From: Streptomyces endocoffeicus
GTDB lineage: Bacteria > Actinomycetota > Actinomycetes > Streptomycetales > Streptomycetaceae
Length of the DNA: 64,000 nucleotides
NCBI RefSeq assembly: GCF_016741935.1
Contig: NZ_JAERRG010000017.1
Coordinates: 180,850-244,849, forward strand
Direction: 5' to 3'
Positions 17,988 to 26,049 of this stretch are shown piece after piece. The notes under the pieces are model-generated. The model made no database searches, was not told the DNA's origin, and worked only from the letters and a program-made list of their open reading frames with translations. Position 1 is the first letter of the stretch; every line of letters starts with the position of its first letter. A program made the position numbers and the translations under genes.

Positions 17988-18923
17988 GTGACCACCTCGA
18001 CCGACCACGCCGCCGACCGGCCGATCACGCTCAGCGCCCCGAGTGGCATCGACCGCTCCGCGCACCACCGCTTGGACGAGGCGTGGCTGGCCGCCGCGTG
18101 GAGCCACCCGACGACGCGCGTCTTCGTGGTCTCCGGCGGCCAGGCACTGGTCGACGACACCCCGGACGGCCGTACCGAACTCGTCATGACCCCGTCCTTC
18201 GAGGCCCCGCCCACCGAGAACCACCGCTACTTCCTGGGCACCGACCAGGAGGGCGTGCGCTACTTCGCGCTCCAGAAGGACTCCCTGCCGGGGCGGATGG
18301 ACCAGTCGGCGCGCCCGGCCGGGCTGCGCGAGGCGGGCGTGCTGCTGTCCGAGCGCGACGCGGGGCTGCTGGTGCACGCGGTCGCGCTGGAGAACTGGCA
18401 GCGGCTGCACCGTTTCTGCTCACGTTGCGGTCAGCGCACGGTGATCGCGGCGGCGGGCCATATCCGCCGCTGCCCGGCGTGCGGGGCCGAGCACTACCCG
18501 CGCACCGACCCCGCCGTGATCATGCTGGTGAAGGACGATCAGGACCGGGCGCTGCTGGGACGCCAGGTGCACTGGCCGGAGGGGCGCTTCTCGACGCTGG
18601 CGGGCTTCGTGGAGCCGGGCGAGTCGATCGAGCAGGCCGTGGTCCGCGAGGTGGCGGAGGAGGCGGGCGTCACGGTCGGCGAGGTCGATTACGTGGCCAG
18701 CCAGCCGTGGCCGTTCCCGTCCAGTCTGATGCTCGGCTTCATGGCCCGGGCCACGTCCTCCCGGATCCAGGTGGACGGGGAGGAGATCCACGAGGCGCGC
18801 TGGTTCTCCCGGGAAGACCTGCGGGCCGCGATCGAGTCCGGGGAGGTCCTGCCTCCCTCCGGGATCTCGATCGCGGCCCGGCTGATCGAGCTCTGGTACG
18901 GCGAGCCGCTGCCGCGGGGCTGA
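17988..18923 (+). CDS. nudC: NADH pyrophosphatase / NAD(+) diphosphatase NudC (Nudix)
   Basis: A 311-residue Nudix enzyme that hydrolyses NAD(H) to NMN(H) and AMP and, in bacteria studied, removes NAD caps from RNA. It has the zinc ribbon CSRCGQR...CPACGAEHYPR (about 144-165), the Nudix box GFVEPGESIEQAVVREVAEEAG and the NudC-specific SQPWPFPSSLM signature downstream of the box. Start is GTG 17988 with GGAAG upstream; a TTG at 17976 is possible. It is convergent with the mycoredoxin gene. The 100 bases after its stop contain degenerate repeats of (C)GCGGG...TCAGAG(A/C)C. Confidence 0.93.
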   Translation: MTTSTDHAADRPITLSAPSGIDRSAHHRLDEAWLAAAWSHPTTRVFVVSGGQALVDDTPDGRTELVMTPSFEAPPTENHRYFLGTDQEGVRYFALQKDSLPGRMDQSARPAGLREAGVLLSERDAGLLVHAVALENWQRLHRFCSRCGQRTVIAAAGHIRRCPACGAEHYPRTDPAVIMLVKDDQDRALLGRQVHWPEGRFSTLAGFVEPGESIEQAVVREVAEEAGVTVGEVDYVASQPWPFPSSLMLGFMARATSSRIQVDGEEIHEARWFSREDLRAAIESGEVLPPSGISIAARLIELWYGEPLPRG

Positions 18924-19026
18924 GTCAGAGACCGCGGGACCCACTCAGAACCGTGAAACCGTGGGACCCACGCTGAGGCCGCGGGGCCGGGTCAGAGCCC
19001 GCGGGGGCGGCTCGGAGACCGTCGGC

Positions 19027-19269
19027 TCAGTGCCCGACCTTGGCCTTGACCTGCGCCAGGGACGGGTTGGTCAGGGTCGACCCATCGGGGAAGAGGACGG
19101 TCGGCACGGTCTGGTTGCCGCCGTTCGCCTTCTCGACGAAGGCCGCGGACTCCGGGTCCTGCTCGATGTTGATCTCGGTGTAGGCAATGCCCTCGCGGTC
19201 CATCTGCCCCTTCAGGCGTCGGCAGTAGCCGCACCAGGTGGTGCTGTACATCGTCACAGTGCCGGGCAT
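19027..19269 (-). CDS. mrx1: mycoredoxin Mrx1 (glutaredoxin-like)
   Basis: An 80-residue glutaredoxin-fold protein that reduces mycothiol mixed disulfides. It has the active site WCGYC near residues 12-16, the TVP cis-proline motif and GSTLTNPSL, all typical of actinobacterial mycoredoxins. ATG start at 19269 with GAGGAGAG upstream. The promoter matches the sigma-R consensus exactly, agreeing with a role in disulfide stress. It is divergent from uvrD2. Confidence 0.93.
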   Translation of the reverse strand: MPGTVTMYSTTWCGYCRRLKGQMDREGIAYTEINIEQDPESAAFVEKANGGNQTVPTVLFPDGSTLTNPSLAQVKAKVGH

Positions 19270-19313
19270 CGGTCTTCGCTCTCCTCGGGGTCGTGGTGGG
19301 TGGGCAGAATGTG

Positions 19314-19340
19314 AACGCTCATCTTCCGCCGGTCATTCCC
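19314..19340 (-). promoter_or_regulatory. putative sigma-R promoter of mrx1
   Basis: On the minus strand GGGAAT (19335-19340), then 18 bases, then GTT (19314-19316), about 45 bases before the ATG. This is a perfect match to the disulfide-stress sigma factor consensus. Confidence 0.8.
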
Positions 19341-19367
19341 GGATTCATATGACCGGAAGGCCATGGC

Positions 19368-19376
19368 TGTGGACAA
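19368..19376. other. isolated DnaA-box match
   Basis: TGTGGACAA, the complement of the Streptomyces DnaA box TTGTCCACA, lies in the mrx1-uvrD2 divergent region, 40 bases before the uvrD2 start. A single perfect nonamer; functional meaning is unproven. Confidence 0.35.
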
Positions 19377-19416
19377 CCGGCACCGGGCGTCTCAGGGGAC
19401 CTGGCAGCATGGCGGG

Positions 19417-21711
19417 GTGACTGCAGCAACGTCCTCCACTCTGTTCCCGCACGGCTCCACGCCAAGTGCCTACGCGGCCACGCCGCGTGACGCCGACGCG
19501 GTGCTCGACGGGCTCGACCCCGAGCAGCGCGAGGTGGCGACGTCCCTGCACGGCGCGGTGTGCGTGCTGGCCGGGGCCGGCACCGGCAAGACCCGCGCCA
19601 TCACCCACCGGATCGCCTACGGGGTGCGCGCGGGGATGCTCCAGCCGGCCAGTGTGCTGGCCGTCACCTTCACCAACCGCGCGGCGGGGGAGATGCGCGG
19701 CCGGCTGCGGCAGCTCGGCGCGGGCGGGGTGCAGGCGCGCACCTTCCACTCGGCGGCCCTGCGCCAGCTGCAGTACTTCTGGCCCAAGGCGGTCGGCGGT
19801 GAGGTGCCGCGGCTGGTCGAGCGCAAGGTGCAGCTCGTGGCCGAGGCCGCCGCCCGGTGCCGGGTCCGGCTTGACCGCAATGAGTTGCGGGATGTGACCG
19901 GCGAGATCGAATGGTCGAAGGTCACCCAGACCGTGCCCGAGGACTATCCGGCCGTGGCCGCCAAGTCCGGCCGTGAGGCCCCCCGGGACGCCGCCGAGAT
20001 CGGCCGGATCTATGCCACCTATGAGCAGTTGAAGCGCGACCGCGGCGTCATCGACTTCGAGGATGTGCTGCTCCTCACGGTCGGTGTGCTCCAGGAGCGG
20101 CCGGACATCGCCGATCAGGTGCGCCGTCAGTACCAGCACTTCGTGGTCGACGAATACCAGGACGTCAGCCCGCTGCAGCAGCGGCTGCTGGATCTGTGGC
20201 TGGGCGAGCGGGACAGCCTGTGCGTGGTCGGCGACGCCAGTCAGACCATCTACTCCTTCACCGGCGCCACCCCCGACCATCTGCTGAACTTCCGCACCCG
20301 CCACCCCCGGGCCACCGTGGTCAAGCTGATCCGGGACTACCGCTCGACCCCCCAGGTGGTCCACCTGGCCAACGGGCTGCTGTCCCAGGCCCGCGGCCGG
20401 GCCGCCGAGCACCGGCTGGAGCTGGTCTCCCAGCGGGAGGCGGGCCCTGACCCGGCCTACGCCGCCTATGCGGACGAGCCGGCCGAGGCCGAGGGCACCG
20501 CCCGCCGGATCCGGGAGCTGATCAACCCGGTCGAGCAGGGGGGCGCCGGGATCCCGGCGAGCCAGATCGCGGTCCTGTACCGGGTCAACGCCCAGTCGGA
20601 GCTCTATGAGCAGGCGCTGGCCGATGCCCAGGTGCCCTATCAGCTGCGCGGTGCCGAGCGGTTCTTCGAGCGGCCCGAGGTGCGCGAGGCGGGGCTGCTG
20701 CTGCGCGGCGCGGCCCGTGGCGGAAGCGCCGACCCGGAGCTGGCTGACGCCGACATCCCGTCCCAGGTGCGGGCCGTGCTGGGCACCCGTGGCTGGACGC
20801 CCGAGCCCCCGTCGGGCTCGGGCGCGGTGCGCGACCGCTGGGAGTCCCTGGCCGCCCTGGTGCGGCTCGCCGAGGACTTCGCGGCGAGCCGCCCCGGGGC
20901 CACGCTCTCCGATCTGGTGGCGGAGCTCGATGAGCGGGCGGCGGCGCAGCACGCCCCGACCGTCGAGGGTGTGACCCTCGCTTCACTCCACGCGGCCAAG
21001 GGCCTCGAATGGGACGCCGTCTTCCTGGTCGGTCTCACCGAGGGAATGGTGCCGATCACCTACGCCAAGACGGAGCAGCAGATCGAGGAGGAGCGCCGGC
21101 TGCTCTATGTGGGGGTCACCCGCGCCCGTCGCCATCTGACGCTGTCCTGGGCGCTCTCGCGGGCTCCGGGCGGCCGGGCCTCCCGCCGCCCCACCCGCTT
21201 TCTCAACGGGCTGCGGCCCGGCTCCCAGGCCATCGGCGCCCGCACCCCGGGCGGGGGCGGCGGGATCGAGCGCGGGGCGGCGGCCCCGGGCGGTGGTGGC
21301 GGGGTGCGCAGGCGGCGCGGCCCGGTCCACTGCCGGGTGTGCGGCCGGGCGCTGACCGACGCGGGCGAGATGAAGCTGATGCGCTGCGAGGGCTGTCCGT
21401 CCGAGTTGGACGAGGCGCTCTATGAGCGGCTGCGTGACTGGCGGGCGGAGCAGGCGGGGCTGCTGGGGCAGCCGACGTACTGCGTGTTCACCGACAAGAC
21501 ACTGCTCGCGATCGCCGAGGCCGTTCCGGGAACCGAACCGGAGCTCGCCCGCATCTCCGGTGTCGGAAGGCGCAAGCTGGACCGGTTCGGGGCCGATGTT
21601 CTCGCGTTGTGCGCGGGCCGGGAACTGCCCTCCGCACTCGACGACGAGGGCGACGGCGATGCCGGGGGAAGCCATTCGGGTGACCCTTGGCAAAACTCGA
21701 CGGAAAAATAG
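19417..21711 (+). CDS. uvrD2: ATP-dependent DNA helicase UvrD2
   Basis: A 764-residue SF1A 3'-5' helicase. Motifs: Walker A AGAGTGKTRA (near 52), VDEYQDVSPLQQ, GDASQTIYSFTGA, LASLHAAKGLEWD, YVGVTRARRHL. The C terminus has a four-Cys zinc motif (CRVCGRALT...MRCEGC, about 640-662) and then an HRDC domain (about 670-735), the hallmark of actinobacterial UvrD2, in which the helicase core is linked to the HRDC by the Cys module. Start taken as GTG 19417, before MTAATSS; a longer frame from 19363 exists. Immediately followed by wblC, as in mycobacteria, and its TAG stop overlaps the wblC promoter's A+T-rich box. Confidence 0.92.
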   Translation: MTAATSSTLFPHGSTPSAYAATPRDADAVLDGLDPEQREVATSLHGAVCVLAGAGTGKTRAITHRIAYGVRAGMLQPASVLAVTFTNRAAGEMRGRLRQLGAGGVQARTFHSAALRQLQYFWPKAVGGEVPRLVERKVQLVAEAAARCRVRLDRNELRDVTGEIEWSKVTQTVPEDYPAVAAKSGREAPRDAAEIGRIYATYEQLKRDRGVIDFEDVLLLTVGVLQERPDIADQVRRQYQHFVVDEYQDVSPLQQRLLDLWLGERDSLCVVGDASQTIYSFTGATPDHLLNFRTRHPRATVVKLIRDYRSTPQVVHLANGLLSQARGRAAEHRLELVSQREAGPDPAYAAYADEPAEAEGTARRIRELINPVEQGGAGIPASQIAVLYRVNAQSELYEQALADAQVPYQLRGAERFFERPEVREAGLLLRGAARGGSADPELADADIPSQVRAVLGTRGWTPEPPSGSGAVRDRWESLAALVRLAEDFAASRPGATLSDLVAELDERAAAQHAPTVEGVTLASLHAAKGLEWDAVFLVGLTEGMVPITYAKTEQQIEEERRLLYVGVTRARRHLTLSWALSRAPGGRASRRPTRFLNGLRPGSQAIGARTPGGGGGIERGAAAPGGGGGVRRRRGPVHCRVCGRALTDAGEMKLMRCEGCPSELDEALYERLRDWRAEQAGLLGQPTYCVFTDKTLLAIAEAVPGTEPELARISGVGRRKLDRFGADVLALCAGRELPSALDDEGDGDAGGSHSGDPWQNSTEK

Positions 21712-21750
21712 TTTGCGCGCGTGGAGGCCATACCCATAGCCTTCCGAGCA
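21702..21750 (+). promoter_or_regulatory. wblC/whiB7 promoter with A+T-rich activator box
   Basis: An A-rich block (GGAAAAATAG, about 21702-21711) directly precedes TTGCGC (21713-21718); 18 bases later comes TAGCCT (21737-21742). WhiB7-type factors bind sigma-A region 4 and use an AT-hook to contact A+T-rich DNA just upstream of the -35, so this layout suggests autoregulation. The box overlaps the uvrD2 stop. Confidence 0.65.
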
Positions 21751-21854
21751 CGGAGGACAACGGCCCTTCCAGGAGCCGAGGATTCCGTGTTGTACTTGAA
21801 CACCCGGACTGGTTTCGGACCGGTCCCTGAGACGCCGAGAGGAGGCGAAGACCA

Positions 21855-22121
21855 GTGATCAGCTTCATCAACACCATCAAAAAGGCCGATCGGTCGGTCG
21901 TCGCCACATGCCTGCTCGGCTCCGCCCTCCCTGGCACCGGTATGCCCGGCGCCAATGAGGAGCGCCTCAGCGAGCGACCGATCCAGGCACCTGCGGTAGC
22001 AGCAGCGGCACAGGCAAAGGCCTATGCCTTTGCGGCCAATGGTGCCGAATCCCGGACGACGCAGCAGCACCACAAGACGTGGGCCTTCCGCAGGCTCGAA
22101 CCCTGGAGTTATCCAGCCTGA
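21855..22121 (+). CDS. leader ORF (uORF) of the wblC transcript
   Basis: An 88-codon open frame in the 490-base wblC leader, starting at GTG 21855 with GAGGAGG about nine bases upstream, a strong ribosome site. The product (MISFINTIKKADRS...WSYPA) has no recognisable domain. Its stop (22119-22121) falls inside the hairpin 22117-22133 and about 26 bases before the attenuator terminator, so ribosome position on this ORF could decide which RNA structure forms. This is the arrangement expected for translation-dependent attenuation of WhiB7 by ribosome-targeting antibiotics; peptide function itself is unlikely to matter. Confidence 0.6.
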   Translation: MISFINTIKKADRSVVATCLLGSALPGTGMPGANEERLSERPIQAPAVAAAAQAKAYAFAANGAESRTTQQHHKTWAFRRLEPWSYPA

Positions 22122-22183
22122 TCCAGGATCAGGTCGGCACCTTCCAGGGCCGCGGAACCCACACCGGGATCCGCGGCCCTTTT
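22117..22183 (+). terminator. attenuator: leader hairpin plus intrinsic terminator upstream of wblC
   Basis: A first hairpin (CCTGATCC/GGATCAGG, 22117-22133) is followed by a terminator with a 10-pair stem GGGCCGCGGA/TCCGCGGCCC (22147-22156 with 22170-22179) and TTTT (22180-22183). The element lies 54 bases before wblC, so it would abort transcription unless an alternative structure forms; TTCCGC at 22086-22091, inside the uORF, can pair with GCGGAA at 22152-22157. Confidence 0.75.
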
Positions 22184-22236
22184 GATTTGCCAGAGCCCGG
22201 CCACCAGCCGGACCGAAGAGACGAGGAACACACACC

Positions 22237-22599
22237 GTGCAACTCAACGCACACGCCCCGTCCGCACCGACCGACCTGAACCGCCCGCCTGACTCCTCGG
22301 AGGACTCCTTGACCCCGCTCACCGCCCTCACCGAACTCGATGAGGCCATCGAGAACCTGGGTGTAGCCGTTCCGTGCCGCTCGTACGACCCGGAGGTCTT
22401 CTTCGCCGAGTCCCCGGCCGACGTCGAGTACGCGAAGTCGCTCTGTCAGACCTGCCCGCTGCGGGAGGCATGCCTCGCCGGTGCCAAGGACCGCCGGGAG
22501 CCCTGGGGCGTCTGGGGCGGCGAGCTCTTCGTCCAGGGCGTGGTGGTGGCCCGCAAGCGGCCGCGTGGTCGCCCGCGTAAGAACCCGGTCGCGGCATGA
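22237..22599 (+). CDS. wblC: WhiB-family transcription factor WblC/WhiB7 (antibiotic-resistance regulator)
   Basis: A 120-residue WhiB-like iron-sulfur regulator. The four cluster cysteines are in AVPCRSY and LCQTCPLREAC; the G(V/I)WGG turn is GVWGG; the C terminus bears the AT-hook PRGRPRK that defines WhiB7. It binds sigma-A and switches on intrinsic resistance genes when ribosomes are inhibited, and also responds to redox state. GTG start at 22237 with GAGGA nine bases upstream; TTG 22309 behind GGAGGA is a possible shorter start. Controlled by the A+T-box promoter and leader attenuator described separately. Position after uvrD2 matches mycobacterial whiB7. Confidence 0.93.
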   Translation: MQLNAHAPSAPTDLNRPPDSSEDSLTPLTALTELDEAIENLGVAVPCRSYDPEVFFAESPADVEYAKSLCQTCPLREACLAGAKDRREPWGVWGGELFVQGVVVARKRPRGRPRKNPVAA

Positions 22600-22907
22600 G
22601 CACCATCGGCACCATCGATCGCCCAGCGACGCACGACCCCATGAAGCAGGTCCCGACGATGACCCCACCGGTCTCCGAAACCCCCGCACCAGATACCTCA
22701 GGTGCGCCCGAGGCGCGCCAGAACAGGAACCGAGAGATGCAACTTATGCAAGAAGCCCTGGCACGTGCGCATATGCACGACCGGCTGCAGGAGGCCGAGT
22801 CCGAACGGCAGGCCGTTCGGCTCGCGGCCGCCCGCCGGATGCAGCGGCGTGCGGAGCGTGCCTCGCTCCGCGCCCGCCGCGCTCTGGCCATGGCGGTCAT
22901 GCAGTGA
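22596..22907 (+). CDS. small conserved hypothetical protein coupled to wblC
   Basis: A 103-residue, Arg/Ala/Met/Gln-rich protein starting at the ATGA overlap with the wblC stop, so the two are probably translationally coupled. Residues about 40-100 (RQNRNREMQLMQEALARAHM...RRALAMAVM) should form a long amphipathic, strongly basic helix; the first 35 residues are Pro/Thr-rich. No known domain. Co-expression with WblC hints at a role in antibiotic or ribosome stress, perhaps nucleic-acid or ribosome binding, but this is inference only. Confidence 0.65.
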   Translation: MSTIGTIDRPATHDPMKQVPTMTPPVSETPAPDTSGAPEARQNRNREMQLMQEALARAHMHDRLQEAESERQAVRLAAARRMQRRAERASLRARRALAMAVMQ

Positions 22908-22956
22908 CCACGATGTGCGGCACCGGCCAGAGGCGGAGCTGACACACAACACACCC

Positions 22957-23018
22957 CGACGGGTCCTCCACCGACCCGTCGCGTGACCACGAAGGGCCGG
23001 TCCGATCGGACCGGCCCT
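22957..23018. terminator. double hairpin terminator between wblC operon and the convergent ABC1 kinase gene
   Basis: Hairpin one: CGACGGGTC (22957-22965) with GACCCGTCG (22973-22981). Hairpin two: an 11-pair palindrome with a GATC loop at 22993-23018. No long T run, typical for high-G+C terminators. Confidence 0.75.
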
Positions 23019-23040
23019 CCGGCTATCCCGAGGTGCCCGA

Positions 23041-23120
23041 ACTCAGGCCGCCGCCCTCGAGCTCAGGTCGAAGCCTCAGAGGTCAGGCCGAGGGCTCAGA
23101 GGTCAGGCCGAGGTCTCCGC
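23041..23120. repeat. 20-base tandem repeat covering the stop codon of the ABC1 kinase gene
   Basis: Four 20-base units (23041, 23061, 23081, 23101) with core TCAGG(C/T)CG. The last two share 20-base near-identity in the phase starting at 23075 and 23095. The final unit holds the end of the minus-strand gene and its stop (23103-23105); the TCA reappears in each unit. Confidence 0.75.
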
Positions 23121-24557
23121 GGCCTCCGGCTCCTCCTCGGCGCCGTCCGAGGCCTCTTCCCCGGCGTCTGCCGCGGGGCCTTCTTGGGCGTCCTCTTCGT
23201 CGCGGTCCTCGGACTCCGGGTCAGCGGCGAAGCCGGGGACCCACGCCTCGAGCTCATCCCGCATCCGCACCGTGGCACCCAGTTGGCACAGCACCCCGAT
23301 GGTGCTCAGCGTCACCCGGTGAATCAGCAGATAGGCGGGCGGCAGATTCAGCTGATTGCCCAGCTCATAGACGGGGGAGTGACGGTCGGCCACCCGCGCC
23401 GCCTGGCTGCGCAGCCACTGCCGGTCGAAGACGAACGCGTCGACCTGGGCCGGTTCGAGCATCGGCAGCAGGAAGTCCAGCAGATCATCCGGGTCCAGCT
23501 CGATCGTCGGCTTGACGAACCCCTCCCCGCGCATCAGGTCATAGACCCCCGCGGCGTCGTTCTCGAGCGCCATGCGCAGCGCGATGCCGATGGGCTCCGG
23601 AAGCCCGCCCGGGAGCCGGTTCACCGAACCGAAGTCCAGAACGCCCAGCTTCCACTGCTCCGGCGGCCCGTCCGGGGCGTGACCGGTCAGCAGCCGGAAG
23701 TTCCCCGGGTGGGGATCGGCGTGCAGCAGCCCGGTGCGGGACGCCCCCGAGAAGAGAAAGCGGGCCAGCAGCTGCCCGGCGCGGTCCCGCTCCTCCTGGG
23801 TGCCGTCGGCTATCACCTCGGAGAGCGGCACCCCCTCCAGCCACTCGGTGACCAGTATCTGATCGCTCTGGTGCACCACCTCGGGCACCACGATCTCCGT
23901 GTCCTGTGCGTACTCCTCCGCATGGATCCGCTGGGACGCCGCCTCCAGTTCGTAGTCCAGCTCCTCGGCGACCCGCTCACGCAACTCCGCGATCAGCGGC
24001 TTGACGTCCAGCCCCGGCACCAGCGGCCCCAGCACCCGGGCGAACCGGCTCAGTTGGCTGAGGTCGGACAGCAGCGCCTCGCCCGCCCCGGGATACTGCA
24101 CCTTGACCGCCACCGTGCGCCCGTCGTGCCAGACCGCCCGGTGCACCTGCCCGATCGAGGCGGCCGCCGCCGGCTTGTCGTCGAACTCCTGGAACAGCTC
24201 CGGCCAGTCCGGGCCCAGCCGCTCCTCCAGCGCCGTGTGGACCGTGCGGCTGGGCATGGGAGGGGCCGCTTCCTGGAGCTTGGTCAGGGCCGCCCGGTAG
24301 GGCCTGGCTATCTCCTCGGGCAGCGCCGACTCGAAGACCGACATGGCCTGTCCGAGCTTCATGGCCCCGCCCTTGAGCTCGCCGAGGACCTTGAACATCT
24401 GCTCCGCGGTGCGCTGCTGCACCTCGCGTGCGACGATCTCCGCCGGCCGTCCCCCTATCCGCTTCCCGAGACCCCATGTGGCGCGCCCCGCGAATCCCAA
24501 GGGCAGCGCCGCCAGTTTGGCGGTACGGGTGATCGCCTTGCGCGGCAGATCGGTCAT
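23103..24557 (-). CDS. ABC1/UbiB (AarF) family atypical kinase
   Basis: A 484-residue ABC1 kinase-like protein. Family marks are the KxGQ motif MKLGQAMS (about 75-82), the Ala-rich nucleotide loop AAASIGQVHRA, VKVQYPG (ATP lysine), the ExD-type segment VAEELDYELEA, and the catalytic region LLHADPHPGNF. The C terminus (after about 440) is very acidic and low-complexity. Start is ATG 24557 behind GGAGGG; the frame continues upstream without similarity. UbiB proteins support quinone or isoprenoid lipid handling; in mycobacteria an orthologue adjoins whiB7 and has been linked to macrolide tolerance. It may be an ATPase rather than a protein kinase. Confidence 0.88.
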   Translation of the reverse strand: MTDLPRKAITRTAKLAALPLGFAGRATWGLGKRIGGRPAEIVAREVQQRTAEQMFKVLGELKGGAMKLGQAMSVFESALPEEIARPYRAALTKLQEAAPPMPSRTVHTALEERLGPDWPELFQEFDDKPAAAASIGQVHRAVWHDGRTVAVKVQYPGAGEALLSDLSQLSRFARVLGPLVPGLDVKPLIAELRERVAEELDYELEAASQRIHAEEYAQDTEIVVPEVVHQSDQILVTEWLEGVPLSEVIADGTQEERDRAGQLLARFLFSGASRTGLLHADPHPGNFRLLTGHAPDGPPEQWKLGVLDFGSVNRLPGGLPEPIGIALRMALENDAAGVYDLMRGEGFVKPTIELDPDDLLDFLLPMLEPAQVDAFVFDRQWLRSQAARVADRHSPVYELGNQLNLPPAYLLIHRVTLSTIGVLCQLGATVRMRDELEAWVPGFAADPESEDRDEEDAQEGPAADAGEEASDGAEEEPEAAETSA

Positions 24558-24631
24558 GCGCCCTCCAACTACAGCCGTGCCATCCCCGGAAGGTGGCCCC
24601 CGGGCCCCCGTGCCCACTCCGCGGACGTGGG

Positions 24632-25843
24632 TCACCCGGACATTGTCGCGTGCGGTGCCTCTGCGGCCGAGGCATATACGGCATCCTCCTCCCCGGCAGC
24701 TCCACAGCCGCATCCGGGATGTGCTTCGATCGGGCGCGCCTCCCAGACGGGCGAGGGAAGCGCCAGCTCCCACCGGACCCCCGCGCCCCCGGAGGGGCGG
24801 CCGTCCAGGAAGGCCAGCGCCTGCACCGCGGTGAGCCCCGCTACCACCATCGCCAGCGCCGTGTCACAGGCCGGGGCGGTGCGCCGGCGCCCGGACCGCC
24901 ACTGCGCGAGCATCCGTGGCCAGACCGGCTCCCGCTCGGCACGGCCCGCCGCGGCGCAGCCCGCGCAGGGCGTGATCCCCGGCACCACCAGCGGGCCCAC
25001 CACCCCCGTGGCCTCGATGACTCCCGCAAAGAGATGGGGTGTGCCGGAGGCGAGCAGCGGCCGGGTCTGCTCCGGATCCGGTGCGTACGCCGCGAGGCCG
25101 TCACGCGGGGCGATCACCACCAGCGCCAGCCCGGGCTCGGCCGAGGCGGTCCGCGCTCCCGAGGCGGTCCGCCCTCCCGAGAGGGGCCGCTCTCGGGAAG
25201 GGACCTTCTCTCGTGAAGGGGCCCGCTCTGCCGCGGAGGTCCGCAGGCGCGCCGACCGGCGGGGGAGCGGGGCGGGCGCGGCCTGGCGCACCACGCGGCG
25301 CGCGGCCAGATCCCGGCGCTCCCCGATCTGCTCGGCCGACAGCCCGCCGGGAGCCACATCCCAGGGCTCGACACAGCCGCCGTCCACCACATCGACCCGG
25401 CCGACCCCCGAGCCCGACAGCGCGGCCGCGACCGCCGCCCCGACCCGGCCCGCGCCCCGCACCTGAACCCGCATCGCCCGTCGCGCGGTGAGAAGCCGCG
25501 CCGCCGCTCCGGGCTCGGGATGCAGCACCGACAGCGCTCCCGCGTCGGGCCGCAGCCGGTCCAGGGCCGCGGCGGGCTCGCCGCCGTCCCTCGGCTCGTC
25601 CAGCAGTCCGGCCGCCGCCAGCCGGTCCACCAGTGCGTCGGCCCGTCCCTCCGGCAGCCCGATGGCGCGGGCCTCCTGCCGCAGCAGCGGCAGACCGCGG
25701 GTGCCGTCCAGCAGCTCCAGAAAGCTGCCCGTGGCCGTGTCCACCGGCCCCATCACCACCGCATGCGCCCGGGCCACCCCGAACTGCACCGTGTCCCGGC
25801 TCCGCCAGCCGCGTCGCAGCACGGGCTTGAGCATAGGATGCAT
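24632..25843 (-). CDS. ThiF/E1-like adenylyltransferase-fold protein
   Basis: A 403-residue protein. The first 110 residues resemble the winged-helix part found before ThiF domains in peptide-modification enzymes; the Rossmann segment is VRGAGRVGAAVAAAL (about 127), followed by VDGGCVEPWDVAPGG. Cys pairs CAGC and CGC near the C terminus could bind zinc as in E1 enzymes. Conserved ThiF catalytic residues are not all apparent, so activity is uncertain. An insert at about 205-235 consists of Ser/Arg/Glu/Gly-rich repeats (SREK, SRER) and probably varies between strains. Its stop is 75 bases before the ABC1 kinase start on the same strand. No precursor peptide gene is visible nearby. Confidence 0.65.
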   Translation of the reverse strand: MHPMLKPVLRRGWRSRDTVQFGVARAHAVVMGPVDTATGSFLELLDGTRGLPLLRQEARAIGLPEGRADALVDRLAAAGLLDEPRDGGEPAAALDRLRPDAGALSVLHPEPGAAARLLTARRAMRVQVRGAGRVGAAVAAALSGSGVGRVDVVDGGCVEPWDVAPGGLSAEQIGERRDLAARRVVRQAAPAPLPRRSARLRTSAAERAPSREKVPSRERPLSGGRTASGARTASAEPGLALVVIAPRDGLAAYAPDPEQTRPLLASGTPHLFAGVIEATGVVGPLVVPGITPCAGCAAAGRAEREPVWPRMLAQWRSGRRRTAPACDTALAMVVAGLTAVQALAFLDGRPSGGAGVRWELALPSPVWEARPIEAHPGCGCGAAGEEDAVYASAAEAPHATMSG

Positions 25844-25921
25844 CGCCGTTCCCCCCCGTCTGAATGTCTGTCCGTTGAACCGCCTTCAGCATGCGAGGCG
25901 GCGCCGGGACCCCGCAGCGCG

Positions 25922-25930
25922 TTGTCCACA
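25922..25930. other. isolated DnaA-box match
   Basis: A perfect TTGTCCACA lies in the divergent gap between the ThiF-like and YgjP-like genes. It is followed by the duplicated GTCGTACGAACG/GTCGTACAAGC segment (about 25947-25972). Function unproven. Confidence 0.35.
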
Positions 25931-26049
25931 GGCAGTGGAATAAGTCGTACGAACGCCGGTCGTACAAGCCGTGCACACCGTGGAGTGGTTCGGTCCGCAA
26001 CCATCGGCGGGGCGGGACTTCCCCGGCTGCCAGCGGGTAACGTCGGGGC

